This document shows, one piece after another, positions 7,934 through 16,760 of a DNA stretch of 64,000 nt. The stretch is taken from assembly GCF_002979555.1 (NCBI RefSeq), contig NZ_PCOZ01000007.1:140539-204538 (forward strand), given 5' to 3'. How positions within the stretch are numbered: the first letter of the stretch is position 1; the number at the start of each line of letters is the position of its first letter. The translations under genes and the position numbers were made by a program. A model generated the notes under the pieces. The model ran no database searches. It saw nothing but the letters and a program-made list of their open reading frames with translations, and was not told where the DNA came from. This DNA is from Pseudomonas sp. MYb60 (GTDB taxonomy: Bacteria; Pseudomonadota; Gammaproteobacteria; Pseudomonadales; Pseudomonadaceae).

Positions 7934-9180
7934 CGCAACTTCAATGGATATTCGACCACCACATAGACCCGGTCGATATCATTCCCCGCCTGGGCCGTAT
8001 TGGCGCGGTGGCTGACGTGGGACAACTGCACCGACAGGTCTTTGGCCGGGCCGGATTGAACCACGTAATGCAGGTCGATATCGCGCTCCCAGTGACGGCC
8101 CCCGCGGCCTTGCTGGAGTGCGTATGCGCCGTCTTGAGGGGCGTGGGTGCCGTCGATGCCACGGCCAGTGACGTAGCGGGTCATGAACTTCAAGCCGGGT
8201 ATGCCGAAGGTGGCGAGGTTGAGGTCATAGCGCAGTTGCCAGGAGGCCTCCTCCGGGCCGTTGAAGTCGGCGTACTTGATGGAGTTGGCGAGGTAGATGG
8301 AGTCGCCGCCGACAAAGTCGAACGGGGTATTGCCGTTGATCTTCTGATACGCCAGGGTCACGGACTGCGCGGCAAAGCTGTATTTGCCCGCCAGGCTGTA
8401 GGCGGTGTTGTCGATGGCGCCCGCAACGGCGCGGCCTTGGTCTTGGGTGCGGTAGATATTGCTGTCCAGCATCCAGTTGGCCGGTGACCAGTGCAGGTTG
8501 GCGTAGTACTGGCGCCAGGTGTCGGTCAGTTGCGAGGCGTAGAGTGCGCCGCCCACGGGCTGGCCTTCGAAGAGTTGGCCTCCCAGAAAGTCGATGGCGC
8601 CGCTGCGGGTGCTCGCGCCGTAGCCACTGAAGTCGCCACGGCCCGTCGACGCATCCTGATTCTTGAACGCGGTGAAGTGCCCGGCTTGCCAGTGCAGGGC
8701 GTCGATTTCGCGACTGTCCAGCAACAAGCCCGTGGCGTATTCGGGTTGCAGGCGTTTGTCGGAGGTGTCGAACACGGGGGTTTCGACGGTCATTTCGCCC
8801 ACCGACAGGGTGGTTTTCGACGCACGCAACTTGAGCGCGCCGCCTGCGCTGGAGTACTCGCTTTCACTGCGGCCGTCGCTGTCCAATGGCAGCAGACCGG
8901 TGCCGGCATGGCCTCTGCCACCGTCGAGTTTCAGGCCGACAAAGGCGTGGGCGTCCACTCCCACGCCAAGCGTGCCTGGCGTGAAGCCGGACGCGAAATT
9001 GGCGATGAACCCTTGGGCCCACTCTTGCTTGTGCGGCTTGCCTTCGGAGGACCGGTCTTTGTTGTCCAGGTAGAAATTGCGGCTGAGTACATCCAGGGTT
9101 GAATCGTCGATCAGTCCCGCCGCCAGCACGCTATTGCAAGTGCCGGCCAGCAGGAAGGAAAGCAGGGTTGGCGCGCGCAT
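7930..9180 (-). CDS. OprD-family outer-membrane porin
   Basis: The 416-residue precursor begins with a signal peptide ending near SVLAAG and continues with the OprD hallmark start, in which SRNFYLDNKD is followed by a tryptophan-containing segment and GFTPGTLGVGVDA. The rest alternates strand-forming stretches and ends in an aromatic/hydrophobic C-terminal strand (YVVVEYPLKLR). OprD-family channels admit basic amino acids or carboxylates in Pseudomonas. The substrate cannot be assigned, and the neighbours, an exporter and a mechanosensitive channel, do not help. Confidence 0.92.
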   Translation of the reverse strand: MRAPTLLSFLLAGTCNSVLAAGLIDDSTLDVLSRNFYLDNKDRSSEGKPHKQEWAQGFIANFASGFTPGTLGVGVDAHAFVGLKLDGGRGHAGTGLLPLDSDGRSESEYSSAGGALKLRASKTTLSVGEMTVETPVFDTSDKRLQPEYATGLLLDSREIDALHWQAGHFTAFKNQDASTGRGDFSGYGASTRSGAIDFLGGQLFEGQPVGGALYASQLTDTWRQYYANLHWSPANWMLDSNIYRTQDQGRAVAGAIDNTAYSLAGKYSFAAQSVTLAYQKINGNTPFDFVGGDSIYLANSIKYADFNGPEEASWQLRYDLNLATFGIPGLKFMTRYVTGRGIDGTHAPQDGAYALQQGRGGRHWERDIDLHYVVQSGPAKDLSVQLSHVSHRANTAQAGNDIDRVYVVVEYPLKLR

Positions 9181-9227
9181 CGGTGTTGCCTCAAAGGATT
9201 TCCAATGAGGCCAAGGGTCGCGGAATG

Positions 9228-9258
9228 TTCAGCACAGTGATTGAACGGCTGTGCTGAA
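9228..9258. repeat. 10-bp inverted repeat between two minus-strand genes
   Basis: TTCAGCACAG (9228-9237) and CTGTGCTGAA (9249-9258) are perfect inverted arms with an 11-base spacer. The hairpin falls between the 3' end of the mechanosensitive-channel gene and the porin start. It lacks a following T-run, so it is either a weak terminator of the channel gene or an operator for the porin. Confidence 0.4.
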
Positions 9259-9263
9259 TCGCT

Positions 9264-10562
9264 CTAGCTCAGGGCTTTTTCCGGCGCAGTCACGTGACTG
9301 GCGCCGAGCACAGCGGGCAATACCCCGGCGCGCAGGTCATTGCCACTGGGTTGCTGATACAGGCTCAGGCCAAATTCCGGCAGCACCGCCAGCAAGTAAT
9401 CGAAGATATCGCCCTGGATACGCTCGTAATCCGCCCACGCGGTGGTGCGGGTGAAACAGTAGATTTCCAGCGGCACGCCCTGGGCGGTGGTCTGCATCTG
9501 GCGCACCATGCAGGTCATGTTCGGCTGGATATCCGGGTGGCTCTTCAAGTACGCCAGGGCATAGGCGCGGAAGGTGCCGAGGTTGGTCATGCGGCGGCGG
9601 TTGGCCGACAGCTGCGCGCTGTGGCCCTGGGCCTCGTTCCAGGCCTTGAGTTCGGACTGTTTGCGCCCGATGTAGTCGGTGAGCAGGTGCACCTGGGTCA
9701 TGCGTACTTCTTCATCGTCGCGCAGGAAGCGCACGCCGCTGGCATCGATGAACAGGCTGCGCTTGATCCGCCGCCCGCCGGAGGCCTGCATGCCGCGCCA
9801 GTTCTTGAACGACTCGGACATCAGCCTCCAGGTAGGAATGGAGACGATGGTCTTGTCGAAGTTCTGCACTTTCACCGTGTGCAGGGTGATGTCCACCACA
9901 TCGCCATCGGCGCCGACCTGGGGCATCTCGATCCAGTCGCCGACCCGCAGCATGTCGTTGCTGGTCAACTGCACGCTGGCGACGAACGACAGCAGCGTGT
10001 CCTTGTACACCAACAGGATGACCGCCGACATGGCACCCAGGCCCGACAGCAGCAACAGCGGCGACCGGTCGATCAGGGTGGCGACAATGATGATCGCGCC
10101 AAACACAAACAGCACCATTTTCGCTAGCTGCACGTAGCCTTTGATCGAGCGCGTGCGTGCGTGTTCGGTGCGTGCGTAGATATCCAGCAGGGCGTTGAGC
10201 AGGGCACTGATGGCCAGCACCAGGAACAGAATGGTGATTGCCAGCGCCACGTTGCCGATAAAGAGGATCGCGGTCTTGCTCAGGTCCGGCACCAGGTACA
10301 GGCCGAACTGGATCACCAGCGAGGGCGTCATCTGCGCCAGGCGGTGGAAAACCTTGTTGTGCCGCAGGTCGTTGAGCCAATGCAGCGCCGGTTGCCGGCC
10401 CAGCAGTTTGGCGGCGTGGAGGATGAGGTAGCGCGCAACCCGTCCAAGTAACAGTGCCACCACGAGCAACACCAGGAAGCCGAGGCTCGCATGCAACAGC
10501 GGGTGTTCATCGAGGGTGCCCCAGAGGTCTTGGACCTTGAGCCAGAGTTGTTTGATATCCAT
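9264..10562 (-). CDS. MscS-family mechanosensitive ion channel (YbdG-like)
   Basis: The 432-residue protein has several N-terminal membrane segments and then the MscS core: a pore-lining stretch around LLLLSGLGAMSAVILLVYKD and the beta domain with VGDWIEMPQVGADGDVVDI and VQNFDKTIVSIPTWRL. Length and sequence layout fit the YbdG/miniconductance branch, which helps cells survive osmotic downshock. The ATG at 10562 is used; the neighbouring helicase gene is divergent and the gap between them is 193 bases. Confidence 0.88.
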   Translation of the reverse strand: MDIKQLWLKVQDLWGTLDEHPLLHASLGFLVLLVVALLLGRVARYLILHAAKLLGRQPALHWLNDLRHNKVFHRLAQMTPSLVIQFGLYLVPDLSKTAILFIGNVALAITILFLVLAISALLNALLDIYARTEHARTRSIKGYVQLAKMVLFVFGAIIIVATLIDRSPLLLLSGLGAMSAVILLVYKDTLLSFVASVQLTSNDMLRVGDWIEMPQVGADGDVVDITLHTVKVQNFDKTIVSIPTWRLMSESFKNWRGMQASGGRRIKRSLFIDASGVRFLRDDEEVRMTQVHLLTDYIGRKQSELKAWNEAQGHSAQLSANRRRMTNLGTFRAYALAYLKSHPDIQPNMTCMVRQMQTTAQGVPLEIYCFTRTTAWADYERIQGDIFDYLLAVLPEFGLSLYQQPSGNDLRAGVLPAVLGASHVTAPEKALS

Positions 10563-10755
10563 GGGTGAAACCAATTCTTCTATAAGACAAGACGGGGCAA
10601 TTAGAGCATTGAAGTGCTACAAAGTTGGCTCTACAGACAAAAGTACTCACAAAAAACCAGCTGATTGCTACCGTTCGCGTAAAGAAACTCGGTTTGGACG
10701 GCCGAAACCGGTACCCTATGCCGCTGATATTTTGCATTTCTTCGAGGTAGCACCC

Positions 10756-12102
10756 GTGTTTTCCCAATTCGCCCTGCACGAACGCCTGCTCAAAGCCGTG
10801 GCCGAGCTTAAATTTGTCGAGCCTACGCCTGTGCAAGCAGCGGCCATCCCGCTCGCGCTCGAAGGGCGTGACCTGCGGGTGACAGCTCAAACCGGTAGTG
10901 GCAAGACCGCCGCTTTTGTCCTGCCTGTCCTGAACCGGCTGATCGGCCCGGCCAAGGTCCGCGTGAGCATCAAGACCCTGATCCTGCTGCCGACCCGCGA
11001 GCTGGCCCAGCAGACCTTGAAGGAGGTCGAGCGTTTCTCGCAGTTCACCTTCATCAAGTCCGGCATCATTACCGGCGGTGAAGACTTCAAGGTCCAGGCC
11101 GCCATGCTGCGCAAGGTCCCGGACATCCTGATCGGTACGCCGGGGCGCATGATCGAGCAACTCAATGCTGGCAACCTCGACCTCAAGGAGGTCGAAGTGC
11201 TGGTGCTGGACGAGGCCGACCGTATGCTCGACATGGGCTTTGCCGATGACGTGCAGCGTCTGGTCGGCGAGTGCGTCAACCGCCAGCAGACCATGCTGTT
11301 CTCCGCGACCACCGGCGGTTCGACCCTGCGCGACATGGTCGCCAAGGTGCTGAACAACCCTGAGCACTTGCAGGTCAACAACGTCAGCGACCTGAACGCC
11401 ACCACGCGCCAGCAGATCGTCACCGCCGACCACAACGTGCACAAAGAGCAGATTCTCAACTGGCTGTTGGCCAACGAGACCTATCAGAAGGCCATCGTGT
11501 TCACCAACACCCGCGCGGCCGCCGATCGCATCTACGGCCGCCTGGTGGCCCAGGAATACAAGGCGTTCGTGCTGCACGGCGAGAAGGACCAGAAGGACCG
11601 CAAGCTGGCCATCGACCGCCTGAAGGCTGGCGGCGTGAAAATCCTGGTGGCCACCGATGTTGCCGCCCGAGGCCTCGATGTGGACGGCCTGGACCTGGTG
11701 ATCAACTTCGACATGCCGCGCAGCGGCGACGAATACGTGCACCGTATCGGCCGTACCGGGCGTGCTGGTAACGATGGCTTGGCCATCTCGCTGATCTGCC
11801 ACGGCGACTGGAACCTGATGTCGAGCATCGAGCGCTACCTGAAGCAGTCGTTCGAGCGCCGCACCATCAAGGAAGTCAAAGGCACCTACACCGGGCCGAA
11901 GAAGGTCAAGGCGTCGGGCAAGGCTGTTGGCGTGAAGAAGAAAAAGACCGACGCCAAGGGCGACAAGAAGAAAACCGGCGCCAAGTCGCCGACCAAGCGC
12001 AAGATCGCCAACCGTCCGAAGACCGACAACCTGTCGCTCGTCAGCAAGGATGGCATGGCCCCGCTCAAGCGCCGCAAGCCAGAAGCACCGGCCGCCGAGT
12101 AA
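10756..12102 (+). CDS. DEAD-box ATP-dependent RNA helicase (SrmB-like)
   Basis: All superfamily-2 motifs are present: AQTGSGKT (I), PTRELA (Ia), TPGR (Ib), DEADRMLDMGF (II), SAT (III), VATDVAARGLDVDGLD (V) and HRIGRTGRAG (VI). The C-terminal ~60 residues are very lysine-rich, as in helicases acting on ribosome assembly or mRNA decay. The start is GTG at 10756, with GAGGT at 10744-10748; this gives 448 residues, close to SrmB (444). The longer open frame to 10516 is unsupported. A strong terminator follows. SrmB-like is a family-level call; orthology is not proven. Confidence 0.9.
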   Translation: MFSQFALHERLLKAVAELKFVEPTPVQAAAIPLALEGRDLRVTAQTGSGKTAAFVLPVLNRLIGPAKVRVSIKTLILLPTRELAQQTLKEVERFSQFTFIKSGIITGGEDFKVQAAMLRKVPDILIGTPGRMIEQLNAGNLDLKEVEVLVLDEADRMLDMGFADDVQRLVGECVNRQQTMLFSATTGGSTLRDMVAKVLNNPEHLQVNNVSDLNATTRQQIVTADHNVHKEQILNWLLANETYQKAIVFTNTRAAADRIYGRLVAQEYKAFVLHGEKDQKDRKLAIDRLKAGGVKILVATDVAARGLDVDGLDLVINFDMPRSGDEYVHRIGRTGRAGNDGLAISLICHGDWNLMSSIERYLKQSFERRTIKEVKGTYTGPKKVKASGKAVGVKKKKTDAKGDKKKTGAKSPTKRKIANRPKTDNLSLVSKDGMAPLKRRKPEAPAAE

Positions 12103-12116
12103 CGCGGGCAGGTGTG

Positions 12117-12145
12117 AAAAAACCGGACGATTGTCCGGTTTTTTT
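12117..12145 (+). terminator. intrinsic terminator after the DEAD-box helicase gene
   Basis: AAAAAACCGGAC (12117-12128) pairs with GTCCGGTTTTTT (from 12133) around a four-base loop and ends in seven T. The A-run on the other side makes it usable in both directions, so it can also end the minus-strand gene at 12152. Confidence 0.85.
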
Positions 12146-12151
12146 ATGCCT

Positions 12152-12427
12152 TCAACTGTTGGCCTTGGCCGCCGCTTCGTCCAGATCCTTGAGGCGTTGT
12201 TCGATCAACTGGCATTTATCGGGCAAGTCGGCGGCCGCCGTGTCCACGTCCATTTTACGCAACGCTTCATTGATCTCCTTGGCTTTGGCCGGGTTGTGTT
12301 CAGTGACGCTCCTGACCTTTTCGGCGAGCTGTTCACGCTTCTGCGTGGCCTCTTCCGGCGTGCAGGCCCACGCGGGCACGGCACTCAACAACGCGACGGC
12401 AATGGCCAGGTTTTTCAGGGTTTTCAT
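12152..12427 (-). CDS. small periplasmic protein, unrecognised
   Basis: The 91-residue precursor has a clear signal peptide (MKTLKNLAIAVALLSAVPAWA) followed by a charged, helical mature part with two cysteines (CTPEEA and DKCQLIE) that could form a disulphide in the periplasm. A near-perfect AAGGAGGT ribosome site precedes the ATG. I do not recognise the family. It is divergent from the small winged-helix-like gene at 12583. Confidence 0.75.
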   Translation of the reverse strand: MKTLKNLAIAVALLSAVPAWACTPEEATQKREQLAEKVRSVTEHNPAKAKEINEALRKMDVDTAAADLPDKCQLIEQRLKDLDEAAAKANS

Positions 12428-12582
12428 GGTCGGACCTCCTTGGCGGTTATGTGCAGTTGAGGGGGCGAACGTCTGGAAAGTTCAGAGAACTGACGCCCGT
12501 CAGTCAGGCTGAACGGCGGCTGACCCCGCGTGTCACACCTCAAGACGGGCTAACTTTTCTGTGGCCTGAAGGAGGAATCAGG

Positions 12583-12972
12583 ATGACGACTTACAACTGG
12601 GATCTGATCGAACGTTTGCTGCATGAAGTGCAGAACGGTGAAGGCAGCTTTGCTCCGCGCAAGTACGCCGAAGAGGAAGCGGCTGAAAAAGCGACGGCGG
12701 GGGAGAGCACCGGCAATCTGGATACGTTGAAAAAGACCGCTGCGGACTATGAAGCGCTGTTGTTCAAGCGGGGCTTCATTGAGTCACGTCCTGAGGAAGA
12801 GGGCGGCAATGGCGAGAACTTCATCCTCACCCCACTCGGTGCGCAGTTGCTGGCGCTGATCGACAGCTCGATCCCGGGCAACGATCACCCGCGTCAGGTG
12901 CTGGATGAACAGCCGGATGCGCTGGACCCTGCAACCTTTGCCGAGGTGGCCTCAAAGGCTCAGATCGCCTGA
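12583..12972 (+). CDS. small winged-helix-like protein (DUF2513-like)
   Basis: This 129-residue acidic protein starts at an ATG with an AAGGAGGA site at 12569-12576. The pattern of an N-terminal helix (WDLIERLLHEVQNGEGSF), a helical recognition segment (DYEALLFKRGFIESR) and a beta-wing ending ILTPLGAQLLALIDSS resembles the DUF2513/YjcQ winged-helix proteins, which are putative regulators. The assignment rests on pattern only. The 155-base gap before it must hold both divergent promoters; no clear boxes were identified. Confidence 0.65.
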   Translation: MTTYNWDLIERLLHEVQNGEGSFAPRKYAEEEAAEKATAGESTGNLDTLKKTAADYEALLFKRGFIESRPEEEGGNGENFILTPLGAQLLALIDSSIPGNDHPRQVLDEQPDALDPATFAEVASKAQIA

Positions 12973-12978
12973 CACCTG

Positions 12979-13002
12979 TAGGCGCGGGCAAGCTCGCGCC
13001 TT
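12979..13002. repeat. half REP-like hairpin between converging genes
   Basis: GGCGCG (12981-12986) and CGCGCC (12995-13000) flank GGCAAGCT, the core sequence of Pseudomonas REP elements. It occupies the 34-base gap between two converging stop codons and may act as a bidirectional terminator. Confidence 0.45.
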
Positions 13003-13006
13003 CGAT

Positions 13007-13873
13007 TCAGGCCTGTGCAGCCTTGAGGCATTTGAGGGCCTTGAAATCGTTGCGCACGCCGTCGATCTTTTGCGTCAGCTTCAAGCGTTGTTGCGGGGTG
13101 CTCTCGGCCATCAGGTCCACCAGCAAGCTGCGCGCTGCGGCTTCCGTCTGGGCATAGGCGGAACGGTAGGCAGGCGTCCACAGGCTTTCCCTGTCCACCA
13201 ATAGCTGCTGCATCTTCTGCGAGAAATCGGCGCTGTGGCGTTGATCGACGGCGGCGATAAACTGTGTCTGCCAATGCGCGCGGTTGCCGATCCACGCCTC
13301 ATTCTGATTGCCCAGGCCGGTAGACCAGGCCATGACCCGTTCCTGCTGGCGGGCACTGAGCGGACCAATCCACGCATCCAGGCGTTTGCTCATGCGGTCG
13401 GCGCGGTCTTTGATCTGCTGTGGCAGCGGCGGCTTGAGGTAATCGTCCTGGCGTTTACGCAAGTCCTTGGCCAGGGCCGCTTTCATCTCCTTGACCTGTT
13501 GGTCATCCAGACCCTTGAGCAGTTGGATGGCAGACGGTGTGATTTCCCGGGCGACCTCGGCGATGGCCTGCTTGGCCTCGACGGTACGGTTTTGCAACGC
13601 GGCATCGGTGACCTGGTTGTCGTCGACCATTTGCTGCAAGCGGTCCAGCCAGTCCAGGTAACCCGGCAGCTGCGTAGTGCAGTGCCAGGCCAGATGTTCC
13701 TTGAGTGTGTCGTTGAACCAGCTTTTCTGCCCGGCGTTCATGTCCAGGTAGTCGTTGAGGGTCCAGGGGATGATCACATCCAGGTTGCGGTAGGCCAGGC
13801 CCACACGATTGCAGGCGGTGAGCGCCAGGCTCAGGGTCAACAGTACTATCAGGAGTTTGAGCCGACGCAGCAT
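13007..13873 (-). CDS. DUF6279-type lipoprotein
   Basis: The 288-residue protein has a lipoprotein signal with lipobox LALTAC (Cys21) and then a long, almost all-helical body rich in Gln, Lys and Asp, with the conserved start RVGLAYRNLDVIIPWTL. This fits the Pseudomonas lipoprotein family known as DUF6279. The residue after the lipidated cysteine is Asn, so outer-membrane sorting is likely. Function is unknown. The gene stands alone between converging and same-strand neighbours. Confidence 0.8.
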   Translation of the reverse strand: MLRRLKLLIVLLTLSLALTACNRVGLAYRNLDVIIPWTLNDYLDMNAGQKSWFNDTLKEHLAWHCTTQLPGYLDWLDRLQQMVDDNQVTDAALQNRTVEAKQAIAEVAREITPSAIQLLKGLDDQQVKEMKAALAKDLRKRQDDYLKPPLPQQIKDRADRMSKRLDAWIGPLSARQQERVMAWSTGLGNQNEAWIGNRAHWQTQFIAAVDQRHSADFSQKMQQLLVDRESLWTPAYRSAYAQTEAAARSLLVDLMAESTPQQRLKLTQKIDGVRNDFKALKCLKAAQA

Positions 13874-13939
13874 GGGCAGGTCCTTGCGCAGAGGGAGTCA
13901 ATGCATGTGAACCCGCGCTGGGGGCGACAGTTCAGCCTG

Positions 13940-14662
13940 TCAATAAAACGCGTGTGCGGCCTTCAAGGTCAACAGGCCATCGCATTGCGAATTGTGTCCT
14001 GAGTACGCTGAGCAATCGCCGCCGCTGAGGCTTGAGTCGCTGTAGATGAGGTTGAGGTCGACACCTCTCCATTGCCGCGACAACTGCACTGACCAGTCGC
14101 TGAAGGTGCGGATGGAACCGCCTTCTACCGAGACCGGGCTACCCAGTTGATGCGTGGTGTACTTCATGCTCACGCCGATGCCGAACGGCTGGGTACCGCT
14201 GAGGTCGGCGAACAAGGTGCTGTCCTGGCGGTCGGGGTCGTTGCTGAAGGAAGCGCCGAAGCGGTTGCCCAACAGGTTGAGGCCGCCGTAGAACTCCTGG
14301 CTGTCGAGGGGGCTGAGTCGGGGGTAGCTGTAATGGATCAGCCCGACTTCGTAACCCAGGGTCTGGTCGAAAGGGTGCTTGAACCCCATGTAGGAGTCGA
14401 CTTCAAGGTTGCTGTCGGGTGACAGGCCCATGCTCGGTGAAAACTGGCCGATGTACAGGCCGCTGTCGTGGCTAAGGTCCAGCCCGCCATGAAATGAGTC
14501 ACTGCCGGGGGACGTGGGCTTGACCAGCCCTTGGGCCATGCTGCGGCTGGGCGTGGTGCCCAATTTCAGGTCGAAGTCGCCCAGTTCGCGCTGAAAGATC
14601 TGCGCTTCGGCAAGGGGGCAGGCTGCCAGGGCACCGACCAGGAATATGCAGGATTTGACCAT
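13940..14662 (-). CDS. TorF-type small outer-membrane beta-barrel protein
   Basis: The 240-residue precursor has a signal peptide (cleavage near PLAEA) followed by alternating strands typical of the TorF/Gcw_chp putative porin family, with early segment SRSMAQGLVKPT and glycine-aromatic repeats such as YMGFKHPFDQTLGYEVGLIHYSY, ending in the barrel-closing AHAFY. The C-terminal loop holds two cysteines (GGDCSAYSG, SQCDG). No substrate can be assigned. Confidence 0.75.
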   Translation of the reverse strand: MVKSCIFLVGALAACPLAEAQIFQRELGDFDLKLGTTPSRSMAQGLVKPTSPGSDSFHGGLDLSHDSGLYIGQFSPSMGLSPDSNLEVDSYMGFKHPFDQTLGYEVGLIHYSYPRLSPLDSQEFYGGLNLLGNRFGASFSNDPDRQDSTLFADLSGTQPFGIGVSMKYTTHQLGSPVSVEGGSIRTFSDWSVQLSRQWRGVDLNLIYSDSSLSGGDCSAYSGHNSQCDGLLTLKAAHAFY

Positions 14663-14868
14663 GCTTCACTCCATGAAAAGCGAGGAGCAGTAACGAGGAT
14701 GTCGAGCAGATGCCCGAGCTAGACGTGTGCAAGCATACCGGCGAATGTCAGGTGATGAGGCCCGTTCGTCGATTAGCGTTGTTTTTGAGTGCAGGAGGAG
14801 GGGATTTCTAGCTCTAGTCCTAGCGCCTTGATGGCAAGGCGCTTAGGGACCAGGTGTACTGCGCAGTG

Positions 14869-15048
14869 TTACTTCTTGCCCAGGCTGATCTGCTTGGACG
14901 GGCCGAAAGTCTGGCCGCTCACGCCCTTGGCAATCTGCTGGATTTCGCCGCCGGACTTGAGGAATGCAGCGATCTGGCTGTTGATCGATTCGCTGGTTTC
15001 AACGGCGGGAGCTGGCTTTGCTTTGCTGTTGGATGCTTTTACGCGCAT
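14869..15048 (-). CDS. 59-aa basic protein with SutA-like C-terminus
   Basis: The ORF starts at an ATG at 15048 (MRVKASNSKAK) and has a lysine/alanine/proline-rich disordered N-terminus followed by INSQIAAFLKSGGEIQQIAKG. The FLxxGGxIQxI pattern resembles the end of the Pseudomonas RNA-polymerase-binding protein SutA (FLSRGGKVQEV), but the acidic N-terminal half of SutA is absent. It may be a conserved small DNA- or polymerase-associated protein; that is a guess. A 9-bp hairpin (14822-14843) lies downstream without a T-run. Confidence 0.6.
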   Translation of the reverse strand: MRVKASNSKAKPAPAVETSESINSQIAAFLKSGGEIQQIAKGVSGQTFGPSKQISLGKK

Positions 15049-15370
15049 GGCGGCCACTAACCTGTAGAAAATTAACTTGGCCAGGCATCGTACAGGAAAT
15101 ACTTGACAATTGCTTGGCAAATATCTCCCGGGAATACAGGCTGCGCGTGTGAATGATCAAAGTCTATCGATGAAATAAGGCCCTAACTTACTGTTTTAAC
15201 TGAGATCCCTCGGGAAGGTCGTGGCAGGGATTGCCGCACCATTCTGTCGAGTGACCTGACGAGCGGGGCGGTGCCACTGGTGCGCCACTCCAGCCCGCGA
15301 TTTTTCAGGCGTGCGCGCGTGATGAGCGCAAAACGGGTAGAATGCCGCCCACGTAATGAGGGTGATGAAC
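15049..15370. other. 322-base intergenic region
   Basis: This gap must contain the promoters of the 59-aa gene (minus) and of the S1-type gene (plus). A TTGACA occurs at 15103-15108 but has no matching -10 at normal spacing. No ORF, hairpin or repeat of note was seen. Confidence 0.5.
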
Positions 15371-16207
15371 ATGGCTCTAGTCGGGCGCTACAACAGCTTG
15401 CAAGTGGTAAAGCATACTAACTTTGGTTTGTACCTGGACGGTGCGCAAGACGGTGAAATCCTCTTGCCTAACCGGTATATCCCAAAAGATATTCCCAGTG
15501 AAGATGAAGACTGGCTAAACGTGTTCATTTACTTGGACAGCGATGACAAACTTATCGCCACGACTGAAAAGCCGAAAGTTCAAGTCGGCGAATTCGCCAG
15601 TTTGAAAGTGGTCGAAGTCAACAGCATTGGTGTCTTCCTCGATTGGGGTTTACCCAAGGATCTGTTGCTGCCGTATTCGGAAGAAAAGCGCCAGATGACG
15701 GCCGGCGAATATTGCGTGGTGCACGTCTACCTCGACAAGCACACCAAGCGCATTACCGCTACCGCGCGCCTTGACCGTTACTTGGACAAGACGCCGGCCA
15801 ACTATCAAGTGGGCCAGGAGGTCGACCTGCTGGTGGCCGAAGCCACTGACATGGGCTTCAAGGCGATCATCAATAACAAGCACTGGGGCCTGATTCACAA
15901 AAACGAAGTGTTCAAGTTCCTGCGGCCGGGCAAGGAAGAGAAGGGCTTTATCAAAGAGATCCGGGCCGATGGCAATATCAGCCTGAGTTTGCAGCCAGTG
16001 GGTCAGGAAGCGGCGTCGAGCCTGAACTCCAAGATCCTCGCCAAGTTGCGCGAAAACAACGGCAGCCTGCCTGTCAGCGACAAGAGCGACCCGGCCGTGA
16101 TCAGCAACTTGTTCGGCGTGAGCAAGGGCAACTTCAAGAAGGCCATTGGTGCCCTCTACAAGCAAGGCCAGATCGTGATTCATGCGGATCGCATTGAACT
16201 AAGCTGA
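15371..16207 (+). CDS. S1-type RNA-binding protein of the CvfB/YitL family
   Basis: The 278-residue protein contains tandem S1-like OB folds (ALVGRYNSLQVVKHTNFGLYLD, then VGEFASLKVVEVNSIGVFLDWG, then a third from about residue 145) and a C-terminal winged helix (SNLFGVSKGNFKKAIGALYKQG). That order is characteristic of CvfB. Family members bind RNA and influence virulence or stress responses in Gram-positive bacteria; the role here is unproven. The ATG at 15371 is preferred over the one at 15356 because GAGG lies at 15358-15361. Confidence 0.88.
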   Translation: MALVGRYNSLQVVKHTNFGLYLDGAQDGEILLPNRYIPKDIPSEDEDWLNVFIYLDSDDKLIATTEKPKVQVGEFASLKVVEVNSIGVFLDWGLPKDLLLPYSEEKRQMTAGEYCVVHVYLDKHTKRITATARLDRYLDKTPANYQVGQEVDLLVAEATDMGFKAIINNKHWGLIHKNEVFKFLRPGKEEKGFIKEIRADGNISLSLQPVGQEAASSLNSKILAKLRENNGSLPVSDKSDPAVISNLFGVSKGNFKKAIGALYKQGQIVIHADRIELS

Positions 16208-16222
16208 GTGCCGTTTGCTCTG

Positions 16223-16309
16223 CTGTAGGAGCGAGCTTGCTCGCGAAAGTATTCCAGACGCATCGCGGCGTTGGACGTGCATTTTTCGCGAGCAAGCTCG
16301 CTCCTACAG
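16223..16309. repeat. REP doublet (REPIN), GAGCTTGCTCGCGA type
   Basis: Two copies of the same 26-base element lie in perfect inverted orientation (16223-16248 and 16284-16309), separated by 35 bases. Each copy contains its own imperfect palindrome GCGAGCTTGCTCGC. This is the standard form of REPINs, which Pseudomonas RAYT transposases move. It lies between the CvfB-type gene and the DUF2177 gene and almost abuts the latter's start. Confidence 0.92.
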
Positions 16310-16321
16310 TGGGTCTTCCCA

Positions 16322-16720
16322 ATGTTCAAAAAAAAGCTGTTCGCTTACCTCGCAACCTTACTCGCCTTTCTAATACTGGATGGCCTCTGGCTTGGCGTCC
16401 TCATGGGCCCGACCTACAAATTTCTGCTGGGCCCGCTGATGCTTGATCAGCCCCGCCTGTTGCCCGCTGTCGTTTTTTATCTCCTGTACGTCTTCGGTTG
16501 CGTGGTGTTCGTGGTCTTGCCCAGTCTCAGCTGGCAACGCGCCGCGCGCCTGGGGGCGTTGCTAGGACTGGTGGCCTACGGCACGTATGACCTGAGCAAC
16601 TGGGCCACGCTGACGGGCTGGTCTGCCCAATTGGCGGTGATGGACATGGCCTGGGGGACCTTCCTGACGGCGGCGTGCTGCACGGTCGGCTGGTTGTGTG
16701 CACATCGAGTGCGTCAGTGA
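16322..16720 (+). CDS. DUF2177 family membrane protein
   Basis: The 132-residue protein has four hydrophobic segments and the family's typical features LDGLWLGVLMGPTYK and GTYDLSNWATLTGW. The ATG at 16322 follows the REP doublet directly; the ribosome site is poor (GTGGGTCTTCCCA), so expression may depend on the hairpin context. Function is unknown. Confidence 0.85.
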   Translation: MFKKKLFAYLATLLAFLILDGLWLGVLMGPTYKFLLGPLMLDQPRLLPAVVFYLLYVFGCVVFVVLPSLSWQRAARLGALLGLVAYGTYDLSNWATLTGWSAQLAVMDMAWGTFLTAACCTVGWLCAHRVRQ

Positions 16721-16760
16721 TTGTGTCCAGGATGAGTGTGCGCCGCTTCTGAGGCTGGCC

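Noticed and set aside
15103..15108. Sigma-70 promoter with TTGACA
   Set aside because: No acceptable -10 hexamer lies 15-19 bases downstream.
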